A stretch of 64,000 nt of DNA from Ophiostoma sp. CBS 140.51 (lineage: Eukaryota > Ascomycota > Sordariomycetes > Ophiostomatales > Ophiostomataceae), in assembly GCA_029298735.1 (NCBI GenBank), contig JANSLP010000040.1:62001-126000 (forward strand), written 5' to 3'. Numbering within the stretch: the first letter of the stretch is position 1; the number at the start of each line of letters is the position of its first letter. Below, in pieces: positions 33,434 through 47,400 of the stretch. Both the position numbers and the translations under genes were made by a program. The notes beneath the pieces are model-generated. The model was not told the origin of the DNA. It ran no database searches and worked only from the letters and a program-made list of their open reading frames with translations.

Positions 33434-36400
33434 GGTGGGCAGCGGGTAATTTGTTGCCTTCCAGAAGACGTCGATAGTGTTGCAGAGATGGAAGAGACTG
33501 TATAGAACACAAAATAGATGAGCGGGATGAAATGTCGTTGACCCGCGGCGGAAATTGTCGTCTGTCGTCTGTCGTTGTTGTCGATACTTTAGGCTTTATG
33601 TTATTTGGATGTGGTCGTTGGAAATGGCCCGGTAGAACTCCGGTAGTTCTAGGTGCTGCACTTTCAGCGGGGAAGCTCCTGCAGTTCCCCGGCAGCGTTT
33701 TCTTTTTGCTGTCAGCCCACAGCTTATTACAGCTCTCAGCGCGGAAGAGGGAAGTGGGCATCTTTTGTTTGGTTTGTCCACTGGCAGCTCTTTCCTCTTC
33801 CCCCGAAAAGTGCAAACACGAAAGAGGTGCACCTTCCGTTTGTTTGAGCTTGCTGTTTGTGGACATACAACTTCAATTGCGCATCGCGGAAAGTCGCAGG
33901 TAGCCGGAAAGCCGTCTGGAAGATGTTGCCGCTGAGCCATCGGCTAGCGTACGACGGTGTAAGTGCTGTGTACACAGTAATGCTGACCTCAATTGGCGTA
34001 CAAACATTGCCGCATGGTGGAACCTAACCTTTGACCTTCCAGTTGCACTTGCTTTACCTCGTCGTATTGCCTTGCTTCATCTCACTTTCCTTGCCTGACA
34101 GTACTCGCCTCCTGCCTCGCTTGTTTGGCACTTGCCTCGCCTGCTTGCAAGCACTCTATCGTGTAAACGGCAGGTGCGGACGGCTGCCAATTCTCCGACA
34201 AAACGAGACGCGTTGAACCTGAATTTCTTAATGAAGGACAGAAAGGCCAAAAAGGGCCAGAACGACCACTCGGCAGGATGACCCGTCGATCTTTCCTTTT
34301 GTCTGCTTTTCTTTTACGGTACACACCCCCTCCAGGCTGTCAAGAGGGTGTCAAAGGCGGGGAGGCACACTGGACGAAAAGGCTGTTGGGAGCTGGAAGA
34401 TGAGCGAAGATGGGCGAAGATGAGAAAATGCCCATCTCACCACCAGAGCACTTGGGTGTGATTTGTGAAACAAAGTTGATTAATTTGATGATTTGCCGTT
34501 TTCGGTGCCCATACCCCGCGGCAGTCCGTCGACGGACCATACGCCAACTGGAAACTAGCACCAAAAACGCGCTCAGACGCGCCTTTCGCGTTTGATTTAT
34601 TTACTTACTTTTTGCCGTTTTCTTCTTGATTTCCCAGAAACCGGGTTTGCTCCTTCCCGTGACGAGGTCTTGAGGTCATCGATAAGGCTGTTTTATTGGG
34701 GAAGGAAAGAACGTTCGGAAGGCCTGGACTGTTCGCTCATATTAAGAAAGAACGAAGAAGAAAGTATCTGCAAGGCAAGAGCACCTGCAAGAGCAAAGGA
34801 AATATCGTAACAACATCCGCATCTTCCTCATTTCAGCCTCTTTTTCGACATCCTTGAAACCAGCTGTGGAATGGGGCCGCGGCCCATGCTGGCGAAACAC
34901 ACAACTGCGCAGATTGGAGAGAGAATTTGCCAGCAGCCACTCTCGGCCAAGGGCGAATTTGCTTGTTTCTTTGGTGAATGAGATACCCGCAGACGCAATG
35001 TCCACCCCCGAGAGAAAACAAAATCGTCGCCCAAATTTTAAAAAATTTCATGCGGGAAAACGCTCCGGCCACCAAGATCGGCAGAAATCGACGACGTAAT
35101 GCTTCTTCTGCCGGCAGAACAATAAGCATCCAAGCAGTCCATACGGCACAATACAAACGGGGCGGCGAATACGCTTCCTGATTCCTCTTCGTCGCTTCGA
35201 TCGAGGCACACGACTGTCTTTTGTTTTCCATTTTCCCAACACGAACCCCTGCAAGCTCAGAACGCGGACAAGGAACGGTCACCACATCCACAGCATCCAT
35301 AACGCCACAGCACCAACAACACCCTCCCCCCCAGGCACAGAATGTAACCCAAGGCGGAACGCAGGCACTTTTTCGGGTCAGCACGAACGAGATTGGGGCA
35401 CATGGACAGGGACCTGTTGAATTCAAAGTTCTCATCGCGTTCTCCTGGGCCTTGTTTTCTGTCGTTTCTTACTGCTTTCTCTGCCAGATATTGAATCCTT
35501 TTCCTCCTCTCCTTCAGATGGGCTATCCACTTTCCCGATCCCATGCACCGTTGCGGCGGGCGTCACGCTTGTTCGCTTGCAGACAACCACCAACGGTTCT
35601 GGGCATGCATCCAACATGGCTGCGCGAACTTTACGTGTGCGCTTTTGGCGTGGAGAAGGCCCTCTGGTCTCTGGGATGGGCTGCGAGTTCTGCGACGATT
35701 ACAACGGTTTCCCGCTTTGACCTTGCTAATTGCCTGCAACGGCGGCTGGCTTGTGAAATAAGAAAGACCAGATGAACGCATCCTCTGCGCAAACGAAGAC
35801 GCGGCCTCGCGCCAGACGCAGAGTCTGGAGCCGTCTGTGGTGCACCGGATTTGCATTCCTCGGGTGATGCCAGACCATGGCCGCCTCGGCCGCCAGCTAG
35901 GCCACACGTAACTTTAATTACAAGCCCAGGCGAGCCGAGTGTTTCTTGTCTTCGCCCTCCCGGTCCCTTTTTTTTTTTTGCACACTTTCAGGCTTTCAGC
36001 AGTGTTGCTCGCCCCAAAAAACGTTTCCCTGCTCGTCTTGTCAGGCTTGTCAGGATGTTGCCCCGCTGGCTAGACGGATGGCGCCGGCAGCTTGCTGGGA
36101 TCTTGTCAACGGTCCTTGTGTTGTCCTTTTCGAGGCCTTCGACCCCCCTCAGTGGATGGCCAATGCCCACAACCCAAACGACGGTGGTTGTGGCTGCCTG
36201 AGCTGAAGGCTCTTCGCCGATACTTTGCCCACTGCGCGCTTTCTGATGAGAATATTCGTATTCTTTCCACCCAAAAGGCAGCCTCCCTGACGACTCCCTT
36301 CGACGTGCACGCCCGCTGCAACCCGGGAAAATGCCCAGAATGCTCCACTGGATTCCGGGATCTTGGTTGACGATGTGTTGCAAAGGCCTGTTCCTGCAAA

Positions 36401-39400
36401 CCAAAGGACCAAACGACCCCGGCAGACGAATGGAATATTCGGGAAATGAATTCTGACTGTTGCTCAGGGCATTTTCGTCGATCGTCTTCGCCTGGCACTG
36501 AAGACATTTCATCGAGATGAAGACAATGTGCTTTAAGATATCGATTTTTTTGATGCTTTGAGACACGCGTCTTATTATCCTCACTCTTTATTCAGACTGC
36601 ACCGCGATAATATGCTATGGTATGCTTCAAACCCTTTCCCATATCGTTTTACGCCACATTGGCTACCAACATTTTGACTCTCCGGCCCATTCGCTCTTTT
36701 TTCCCCCCGAGACACACGCCCCAAAATTTCCCTTTTGTCCCGTCCTGTTTGATGTTGTGCGTTTGCCCCTTTTTCTTGCGTTTGCACTGTTTAACATCGA
36801 CAAATTCACACACATATCAATCCACCCTGTCGTTGTCAAACTCAAATCACCCTGCACACAAAGAGGCTCTGTTCTCAACTAATGCAACAGCTGCCGACCT
36901 GTCATCCGACTTTCCTCTAGAGTCAATGGACAGTTCAAAACAACGCGTCCGAAGCGGTTCCCCACACACAGCTACGGCAGCACGAGAAGGGCAAAAGACA
37001 AAGAAAAAAAGAAGCCCCAACCGAGGTGGGCAAACTTTGGCGGGAGGCAACCCCTATTCTCCTTTATGTTCCTATTTTTGCAGGTCGTTTGCTTTGCGAC
37101 CTTCTTTTCTTTCTGTTTCCACCCCCTTTTCCTCTGCCGCTCCGTTCCTGACGCTTGACCACCTTTGGACTAGCAATTGGGTCTCAAGAAGGAGAGTGGA
37201 GCGCAAAATCGTCTCTCCTGTGCGTTCCATTGGTTCGCGGAAAGCTAACCGACCCGAATGGAGAGGACTGCTCGATGCGCTAAAATGGTGTCGCAATGGG
37301 TGTTTCTCGACTCGTTTCTTTTTTCTCGATGTTTTCCTCACAGATACTTGCCATTTCCCGCTGTCCCCGTCCCCCCTTATACGCCCGACCACTGAAAATA
37401 TCCAGCTTTAGGCTTCGCAGGGCACAGGCTCGGTAAGAGGAAGGAGAAAGCAGGCACGAGAAGAGAAGAGTCAAAAAGGTACGAGAGAAACGAGTCACGG
37501 TGCTGCCCTGCAGTTTGAAGTATGCCTGTCCTTGAAGGATGAGGATGTAATACAGCATCAACAGGCTCTTCTGGTTGCAGGAGCCTGCATGGCACTTGAC
37601 AGCCCGAACGACAGCACCTACTCAGTACTGCACCTGGCGACTCCATGCCCCCGTCTACGTGCAGTGACGCCAACCGTCTCAGGCACAAAGGAGAGTAAAA
37701 AATCGAACGGAAGATAAAAAAACCTCACACAGGATATGTCTGACACCATCGGACCAATTTGCTTTTTCTGCCCTTGCATTTAAGTGTGCGACAATTCTCC
37801 TTGAGATGGCAGGTAGAGAACAAAGAAAAGCTGGGAGAAACGAGAAGAGAGAGGGGAGAGGGGCATGCATGCATCTGAATCATTGAAAACGATACTTCGG
37901 GGTATACAAGTACCGTATGAAATTCTACAAAGTACGAGCATCGGAGACACAAAAAAAAAGGCGTAGTCATGCGGCAGCCAAATGGCGCGACGGGGGGCCA
38001 AGCGCGGCCTGTCACAAGCGTCGTCTTGCGCCTTTGCTAAACCTGCCTAAACCTGCGAAGTAAAGCAAGCAATTAAAAAAAGGTGTAATACAGAGTAAAG
38101 GGAAAGACAATACTCTCTGTTCGCCCCATACAAGTAGGGCTTTCATTGACGTAGATATTGGCTGGCTGAGAAGAAGATCTGGTAATGAGATGCACATTAT
38201 TGTATCACTAAGCAAATAAGCGATATGTCTGCTCCTCGTATGGCCAGGTCACTGGTCCGAGCTGGCCGTGTCTCATGATGTTATTGTGTGCACCTCAACG
38301 TAGATAGGAGAATAAATCAATACGAGCCGTTGTGTTGTGTGGTGCAAGAAGCACTTGCAACAGAGAGTGAGGGAGGGGGGAGAGGGGAAAGGGAACGCCG
38401 AAAAAGAAAGTAAAGGCGACCTCTTTACACGGTCTTCCCGTGGTGGCTGCGGCAACCCGATCAAGCCATGCGGCCTCCATGATGCGAAATGTCTAGGATG
38501 GGAGGTGGGAGCAGTGAGACATCTTGGCAGGCTTTTCTCTTTTTTACTGCTAACAAGGTGCTGTACGATGACGAAGGAGGGAAAGGGGCAAAAGGAGATG
38601 CAGGATGTCAGGACGTCGTACGGCAGGAGGTTTGGAATACAAACAAAAGAGTATCAGGGTTCAGAATGAGGCAAGAAAATGCTGAACCGAGGAAGCTGTG
38701 ACAACATCAGAGCATTTCCAAGCATTTTGCATGGAAGGTGCTAGTATCAAGAGAATAAAAAGGGAGCAGGATGCAGGAGAAGAAAAAAAGGCGGTCGCCG
38801 TATGCTTTCTGGGGGACGGGGGAGCGAGGATGACAAGATGCGGTCCTGGAAGCTGTGGTGAACGTTGCGGCTATTCTTTCTTTTTCGTCGTTCCTGTTTT
38901 CTTTTTTCGCCCATTACTTTTCAGCTAATGTATGGTGATCGTGGCCGTTGCTGGCCCTGTTGGTCTCTTGGTCCGTTGGCCCTTTTACTCCTTGCTTCGT
39001 GCAAGCCGCCCGTTTCTGAAGGTCCACCTGCCGGCCTGCCAACTCTGGAGGAGGTGTGATGCAAGTTCGACAGGACAGCATGCAGGGTATTTTTTTGAGT
39101 CTGAATGACATCACATTTTTGGCGGAGCTGAGGGCGAGAGGGAAAGGCGAGAGACAGAGTGATATCGAGAGGGGCATCGAGCGAGAACATGTCCTGTCGG
39201 CAGTTGAACAAATTGCTGGGCTTCTGAGCCGACAACCTGGCATTCTGCACACCGAAATTGATCATTGCCTGCATCGTGCTAATGTAGCTGAGATGCAAGA
39301 TCCGTCTTTTTTGTTTACATTTTACCTCTTTTGCACCATTTCTCGCATACATTGTGAGCGCTAGTTCACTGGTGAGCTGTTTCTGTACTTTTTTTGTCAT

Positions 39401-41249
39401 TGTCTCGGTCCCCGCGTGGCCACAGGCCATTTTCACATCGCCCTGCGGTCAAAGTTGCCATTTTCCTGCACATTGCACATCTGCTCGTATGGATGGTTCT
39501 TTTCTTGCTGCTTAGGAAAATGTCGGTTGCACGTCCTTCTGCAAGGCTCAGGGAGGCGATATTTCGTTACACATGAAGGAATCTGCATATTGGATGGCAA
39601 TGAAGGACATCAGCTTTGCTACACGTTTTCTTTACAGCTTTCACCCTTTCTCGTGTCTCACTTTCTTCGGCTGTACTCCTCGACTTTACATCGGTTCACC
39701 CCCTCTCGACGATTTTGTTGAATTTGCGGTGAGTATCAGAAAATAAAGATTTACAAAGCTTGCTGCACCCGTTCGGCGAAGAAAATAGCCCCCAACCAAA
39801 TCTTCGAGGTTTGTCTTACCAATTTCTAGCTCTTCTTGTTGAAATGGAGCATGTCTCCTTTACCAGCCGAGATCAAAGTTCCCCAGATTTTTTACAATCA
39901 AGCATCAATCTCCTAAAGTACTTTTTGAGAGAAGCTCTGAGCCAATTATTGCACAAGGCGCCAGCAATATCGCACAGGGGACCAGCCATGATGGTTCAGG
40001 CCACTTGAGCTGTCTTATTCGTCGACCGTCTCCTGCAAGCACTTTCCAGTCGCTCCTTCTGCTATCATAGCTTGCGCCCGTAAATGGACCGGGAAAGTGT
40101 ATCACGGTGCGTGATGGAGGGGGCGTCTGGTAAAAGAAGGAGATATGGGGAAAAAAAAGAAAGTTGTCGGGGAAAGAGCGCATCGTCGCCGTTGTCGTGG
40201 CAGGAGCGACCCTTTTGTTCCTGCCACGCTTCCATTTTGCCCCTTATCACGCACTACGGAGTACACATATGGTCCCGTAGAAGGCAAGAACACGCCTCTT
40301 TTCTCGTAGCTCGTTGGATTTTTGTGTCGTCGTCAGACCAAAGGAAACATAGGCAAAAAAACACAAAAAAAACACAGAACCCGACAGAGCTAGATTCGCC
40401 GAAAACGACATCGCGAGATCCGCTTGGCCCCCAAAAAGAGAGGAAAAAGGGGGTAGACATGCCACTATTCAAGCTAACCCACTCGATAGAGCCAAGTAGC
40501 CTCATCGACGCCGAGGAAACAAAAAGAAACAAAGGCAAAAAAGAAGACCCTGACAAACTTGAGGAGCAGAGCCCGCCAGCCCACCAAAGCAGATCTAGAG
40601 CACATCGCATCGGAGATCCGATACAGAGCAGTCGGTCATCACGACGTGGCCCTACCTCCTGCGAGTTCCAGATGTCGTTTGCAAGATACACTGCGGTGTG
40701 GGACTTGTTCGATGCATGCCCCGATGCGTGTCTGGTAGGTCGTGATATCCCCTCCTACAACGTGAGAAAATACTGTGTAGAATGCAAACCTGGGCAAGTG
40801 AGAATCAAAGACAGGAATGCAGGCTGACGACAACCAGCAGCGAGCAAAGTAGCGCGCAGATACGATACCGGTCAAAGCTCCCTACGTCGTACCTTTCTCC
40901 ATGGAAGTACTCCATGTGATGCGCGATGGCAGGCTGTCTCGGCGGGAGGAACCCCCAGATAAGCAAGAGAACGAGAGACGGGAGGATGCATGGCATCTGG
41001 TCCAAATTACACCTACTAGAAAACAGGCGACCTGCATCATACATGCACCACCAATCGACGCAGACCTTGGTCTTGAAAAGGCAACCAGCCGGAACGCAAG
41101 AGGCTGTGAAGGAGACCGAAGAAAGCGAGCTGAACAGACGAAACAAACAAAAGAAACTTTCGAGAAAAAAAAGAGAGCAAAAAAGGAGACGAGTGAGGCA
41201 AAAAAATATGACACGATGGTACCTTGACAACGAGGAAGCAAAATTAATT
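33434..41249. other. Long gene-poor interval
   Basis: About 7.8 kb with no domain recognised. Pyrimidine-rich on + at about 36.6-37.4 kb, purine-rich at about 38.3-38.8 and 40.1-41.25 kb. Longer open frames (33339-33866 minus, 34833-35435 minus, 35221-35775 plus, 35988-36584 minus, 36617-37411 plus, 40084-40827 plus) overlap in rival frames, lack family motifs and do not chain through plausible introns. A G-run motif (four runs of three or more G) lies at 38371-38393. TACGGAGTA lies at 40255-40263. Confidence 0.5.
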
Positions 41250-44200
41250 GGTGATTTTTAGGGATGGCCTCTCCCTATTTCCTTCTCTCTCCACGATTTC
41301 CGCTTCCCTCATCCTCTGCCCGCCCCCTCCTCGGCGTTTTATTATTCTCAGCTACCCCCCATCGAAAGACCTCCTGCAGGTCCCCAAGTCCCAGCGCTCT
41401 GAGTGCCGCCTCCTGTTCGGCTTCCTTTCAGTGCATTTCAACTGTTTCTGGGCCCGAGCGCACACCACTTTCTTCCTCAGAAGTCCCCCTTCTTTCCCTT
41501 CATCTTGGTGCTGTCGCTCCTGTCCCTCCCTTGCCCCTGGGACTTAAGGCGCGCAGCCAATGAAAGCCGTGAGGGCCCTGGAAGATGTGGAACCTGACCA
41601 GGGAATACCCCTGCTAGCACCCACTCCCGTGGTGTCCGCGAGGAACGATTTAAACGTTTTGGAAGGCCTTTTCCCTTCCAGCTAGCCAGGGGTCAAGTTT
41701 TTTTTTTCTCGTGCGGAACGCAAAATCAAAAGACACAAGTGCCAGCGGCCAACGAGACAGAAGAACGACTTACTGTGTAGCAAGAGGCCAGGATGCTGGG
41801 CCTGGCGGAGAAACACACCAAGCAGACAGACGACCTGCAGCTAAAGGGGCGAGCGAAGTGTGTGGAACGGCGTGAAAAGCCAGGGGCAAGCGCCCACCAA
41901 GATGTTCTCTCAGTGACTGTGCATGTTGCCCTCTCCTGTGCATCTCCTGCTTCTCGTCTCCGCCCCTGCCCTTTTCCCAGCGCCGTCTTTTTCTGTCTTA
42001 TTCTGCTGGGGGAAGGGGAAGGGGAAGGGCTTGTGATAGCAGCTGAGGGCCATGCTCCAACATCCTAATGTTTTGCTTTTTTTCTAATATCCTCCTGTAT
42101 TTCGACCGTTAGTTGACTCTCGCGAGCCTGCACTGATTGCACTCTCATATCGCCAAATGCTTCTGCACCCGGTCAACGGCTGGCCATGATCAGCTTCTTA
42201 AAGCCTTCTTTGGCTTGGCCCGGCCGTGCCTCCCCACGGCCATCTCAAGAACAGCCCCAGCATGAATAGTCCACCAGCAGCCAGCCGGTCGACTGTCAGT
42301 GAAAAGGGGGGAAGAGGCAAGACAAGCAATCACACTGCCTGGCCTGGTCTGGCCGGGCACTCTCTGTTCTGTGGGAGTCAATCTCCTGTTCGCGGGACTG
42401 GGTCGTCTCTCTGGGTCTTCTCCAGCCCAGCCCAGCTTAGGCCCACTCCTCTTTTCCTCTGCCCACACCCCCTTCCCATATCCATACCCATGTTCACCCA
42501 CGATGCCTAGTCGAGATCCACTCCGCCTGGGTCTTTGACTCGCTTGGTCCGCCGCTCCTTGCCAGGATATCTCCTTCGTTTTTCCTCCTTTCTTGCTCTC
42601 TCTCCCTCGTCGTTTCCTATCTCAATTTTTTTTGTTTCCCTTTTCTCACGTCGTTGCATCACCGTCGTTTTTCTTTCCTTTCTTCACCCTCTCTTTTTTG
42701 TTGTGTTTGTTTTTGCTCACCATCGACCAAGACGAGCCGCCAACTCTTCGTCTATCCTATCCTTCGACCACTTCCACCGAGTTACACGCTATACTTTCCT
42801 TGTTTGCCTTGCTCTTACGCTCGACGCGCCAAATACACGCTCCTTATCATACGCTCACGCGCCGCCCTTCTAGACCAAACATTTGACGATTTACCATCCC
42901 TTTGCGGCCACGACAAACTTGCCTTCCCGTTCGAGATTCCCGCATTCCACGGCACTCTCTCCCTTTTACGACGAATCAACATCAGATCGCACACGGACGT
43001 AACGCTGCGCGTGTTTACTTTCGTAAACTGCACAGATCGGCCCACGAACTCGCTCCTAAATCGACACTTTCGACGATATTGCTCTTTTGGCGAGCAACCG
43101 CAATTGTCCCGCTCGTTTACACGACTTTCAATTACACTCTGCCGCCAGCCTGTTTTCAATAACCTCTGCACGAACCACCAAGCTCGCTCTTGGCTGTTTG
43201 TTGGACGGACGGCCCTCGTGCGACCCGAGCGGCTGGCTTGCATTGCATATTGCATCCCGACGACACGAACGACAAGACTGCATCCGATTGCATTTTCTCG
43301 ATTTCGCCCATTCAATAGACAGAACAGGCACTCGGCGCAAACAATTTAAACAAGTAACGACAAAAACAAACCCCAGAACAACTCCAGAACGCACCTTCCG
43401 GCGGCCAATGCCTGATCGCCACAGGCGAACCCTGGCAGCCTTTCTCATGCTCTGATTCGAAACACTTCAATTCATTGCACCCACAGAATACTGGCAGTTT
43501 GTGGGAAATCAATAAGTAAGTAAATCGCAAAACGACGCTGCTTTCCAGTGTTCCCATGCCCGTTTTGTCTGCAATATCCTCCTCCCCCTTTATGCCCTTG
43601 GGTAGATCTCCAGATCACCCTTTGCACTCTCATCCCTTCTTTTCAAACCGTCCTCCCTGATCATGCCGATGCCTGTTTCCCGTGCATTCTTTCCCGGAAT
43701 AGCACACGGAAAGCCTCATGAAAACGGCAAAACTGGGTTACGTTTGGCAGGTTGACCTACCCGGGTACACACACATTCCTCTGCACATCCTCTCAGTTTC
43801 CGTTTCAACCCAACTGCCAGGGTTGGATTTGAGCCGGCTTTGGAAGGCTGGATTTTCTCTGCAACTGCCCTGCCTGCATGCCTCAAATACTACCACCCCT
43901 TCGCCTCGTCTTCGTCCCAGGGCCATATTCTAGGTGGCCCATGCCGCTCTTCTCTTTGAAACAATGGCAATCAAAATATCACCGGTTGTGCTTCGTCGTC
44001 AAGCCCAGACCAGGACAGTTCCTTGTCTTGCGCGCGACGGCTGCTCCCCCTTTGCACTTTAACCTTACTTGGGTTTCGTCATCCCTCCCCCACGCCCCGT
44101 CTTGTCAATTTCACTTACACTTTTGCAGGCCCCATCAAAAGTGTGACGGTAAAGCGAATATCCGTAGGGCTCTGTGGCTTTATCGAATACTCGCGGCATT

Positions 44201-44422
44201 CTGACGCCTTTTTCATTTTCCACCCGTCAATTCTTTTCTTTTTCTTTTTACCCGATCTATTAAAACTTGGGCCAAGATTTGCCAATCTCCCCTTTATGGA
44301 TTTTCTATCGTGCTTACGAATTTGACCAGACGACTTACACACCATTTAGTAGAGTTGGCTGAGGTCCTCTCGGTTTCTGCAGCCTCGCAGCTCACTTACA
44401 CACACCCAATCTACACCCCACG
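41250..44422 (+). other. Pyrimidine-rich upstream region and probable leader of the 1450-aa gene
   Basis: The + strand is strongly C/T-rich, most of all from 42.5 to 43.3 kb. Apparent frames there (42535-42873, 42654-43349, 43087-43455) translate as Ser/Phe/Leu/Arg-rich low complexity in all three frames and are best read as composition artefacts. C/T-rich tracts just before start codons are typical of filamentous-fungal promoters and 5' UTRs; a long leader, perhaps with an intron (a GTAAGTAAG donor-like site lies near 43513), is inferred. Confidence 0.45.
42008..42029 (+). other. G-quadruplex motif
   Basis: Four G-runs separated by AA (GGGGG-AA-GGGG-AA-GGGG-AA-GGG) on the + strand, about 2.4 kb upstream of the large gene starting at 44423. 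It meets the usual pattern for an intramolecular quadruplex. Function is unknown. Confidence 0.55.
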
Positions 44423-47400
44423 ATGAATCGGTTCCGGACTAAGAAGAAGGTCAAGGAGGAGCAGGCCGCCTCAACAGGCCGCGCCTCCTCGGACGAGCAG
44501 CACTCATTCATGGGTTTCCGGAGAAAGGCGAAGGCGCCTGAGGAAGAGAAGAAGCAGATCGACATCACAAATGTTCTACCACCAAGCGACGACTTCCGCA
44601 CAAGTCTGCTCATGACCGGCTTGTCTGCACGCTTCTCTATGCTTCGGGAGCAGGATGACCCTAACACAAAAATTGGCAAGGCACTCGACGACAGTGTCTT
44701 GTATCCCAAGCGCCAGTCAAGACTCATGGACTTCAGTGGCGGTTTCCGCGGCCTCGACGACATTGCAGAGGTTGAGTCGATCCGTGCACATGCTCCGTTC
44801 ATGCGCACAAATTCTTTTGCCTCCGATACAGACTCGCTCCAAAACGACAGCATCATGAACCGGACAAGGCCAACAGACGGGAACAACCTGTTTGGTGGCC
44901 GCCAAAAGATTTACCGCATCCCAGCCGGCGGAACTTCTTCAAAGAATGTCTCTGAGGGCGGAATGGGTGGGCGGGCACTCTACGAGAACGATGTTGCCCT
45001 GTCCGCCTTCCAGAAGCTGCGCCAGGAAAAGAAGGAGCAGTTCCTGGACTACGAAGATGTCTCACAATATGCCAACGGCCCATCCACAAACAATGGCAAC
45101 ACCCTCCTCTCTGCCGACGTTTACGACCCCTCATCCTCCTCTTACCAGCGCTCCGAATCCCCTTCTCCCATCGAGTACAACCTGCGGCGGGAAACATCCT
45201 CGACCACATCGTCGGCCGCCCGCAACTCTACAGCAGCTACTTCGGTCACATCTCAACCGGGTCTGTCATCGACCAAAGAATGGCAGTCGCCTCAGCTGCA
45301 GTCGTCTGCGCAGCCCGCATCTAGTAATGGTGCAGTAGCATCTTCTGGTATAGGCGTCGAGCGCATGCCCACATCTCGCATCCGGCGATTGTATGAGCAG
45401 GGTCTGAATCAGGACCTGCACGAGCAGCAGAACTCGGCCCTGTCGCGTATCGATACTCTCACCGGCAAGCGCCTGCTCCGGACAAAGACGCCCGACCTCT
45501 CTGCCGCTCCGTCGCCTACATCGAGTTTCAGCTTCCCTGACCGCGTGGTCCCTGTCGCCGGGGGTACAGTCATGTCGACTCTGGAACGCCTTGAGCGCCG
45601 CCAGGTCCTGTCCAAGGCCAGCGCGCCTAACTTGCGGTCAATGAGCCCGCCCATGTCGGGTTCTTCTATCGGCTCAGTAGCTGCTCCTAGCAGCAACGAC
45701 TCGGCGGGCCTGAAGGTTCTGGTCGGTGCACCCGAGTCTAAGAATGCCTTCCCTCGCAGCCCTCCCTTGAGCCCGCCCGTGAGCGAGTCTGGCGGTGAGC
45801 ACACAATGCTCAGCATCCAGCCTAACGATGTTGGCAAGGCCACAGCTCTCGGCATGTTCCAGAAGCCGACTCTGCCGTACGACGAGTCGCGTTTTGCTGA
45901 GCGTCAGCTGCAGCTGCAGCAGGGTCGTGAGACGCCTACGGAGCGCACTCGCCCCAGCCTGGATGTCGCTCCACCCGCAAGTTCTGCATCTCCCGTCCCG
46001 CCTGCCCCAAGGCCTGCCTCGGTCACCAGCGATGAGGACTCCGCCAAGGCACAGAAGACATTTCTTTTCGAAGACGACGATGACGACGAAGATGATACGG
46101 ATGCTGCTGTCAAGAGTGTGCAGTCCAGCACACCTCGCCCACAGGTTCTTCTTCAGCGGCCCTCGGACGCCGACCATCCTGCTTTCCGCCAGTCGGCCAT
46201 GCCTCCTCCTCTTTCTCCCTCTCGATCCACGGAGAACTTTACTGCCAGCGCCCCTGACATGCCCGAGCCACCAATCATAGCGACAGAGGTGACGTTGGGC
46301 GAGGAAACTGACGGCCCTCCCGTCGACTCCCCTACCCTCGGCCCTGGCGGTGGCCTGAGCGGCATGGTTCTTCAGCACTTGCGCTCGACTAGCAACGCAT
46401 CGTCTGTTTATAGCACTGCTCCCCAAACCAACGATTTTGAACCGCCCCACCTCCAGACCAGCATTACAAGCGGTTCTCTCGACCTGAAGATTGGCCAGCC
46501 CTGGGACGACCAGAACTGGACGGCTTCTGTCTACAGCTCCGTTAGTGGTGTTGACAACAACGACAAGAAGGAGGCCGAAGCCGAACCGGAACTGCCTGCC
46601 CTCCCCCAGGAGCCGGCCCAGAAGATCCCAACACAGCGCCCGCCCATTCCTGAACCTCCCAAGAACATGTTCACCGACGTCGAAACAACACGGGCACCTT
46701 CTCTGCGTTCTGTTTCGTCCCGCAGCCGGATCACGAGTGTGGCTGACTCGAACCGTTCCAGCAACAACCTGGACGGCGAGCACGAGGACGATGACTTTGC
46801 CAGCCAGCTGGCAAACGCCCGCAAGCGTGTTCAGGAGCGCCTGACTACCTACGTCGAGTCGGACAGCAGCCGCAACACCTCGCCCTTGCTCGCACCCACT
46901 GAGCTGGCCACGCAGCCTCCTCCTATCAAGTCAAACCCACTCGGCATCCTGCGCGCCAAGTCGAGCCGTGGATCGCTCCTGGAGCGCTCTCGTGACGTCT
47001 CGCAGACTAAGTCCACTCGGAAGCTGGGCCTGGGTGCCACTACTATGAGCACTGCTCCTAGCCCGTCTAAGCAGTCATTTGAGGATATGTCCTCGCCTGT
47101 TCCTACGCCTCCGATCTCTTCTGCCTCTGCTGCCGTCAACGACGGGTTCTCTCTGGAGGCCCTCAAGGAGGAGCGCGAAGAGAAGCCCCGCCCAAGCCAG
47201 GATGGCTACTTTGGCCGGATGCCTGCCTCGCGGTCTGCCTCCGCCAACCAGTCCCCCGCCATTGCTTCGTCTGCTGCATCTGTTCCGCGTTCGAGCACCG
47301 ACACGGATGTTGATGATGCTGACGAGGAGACGGAGGGCGGTGCGGGTGCCGGCAACGACGACAACAACATGCACCCTGGTCTGCGTGCTTTCCGCAACGC

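Noticed and set aside
42535..43455. Plus-strand open frames upstream of the large gene
   Set aside because: All three frames are open because of the C/T bias, and the translations are low complexity. More likely leader sequence.
43820..43895. Possible minus-strand tRNA (GGATTTGAGCC on +)
   Set aside because: Close to a B-box complement but no acceptor or anticodon stem pairs.
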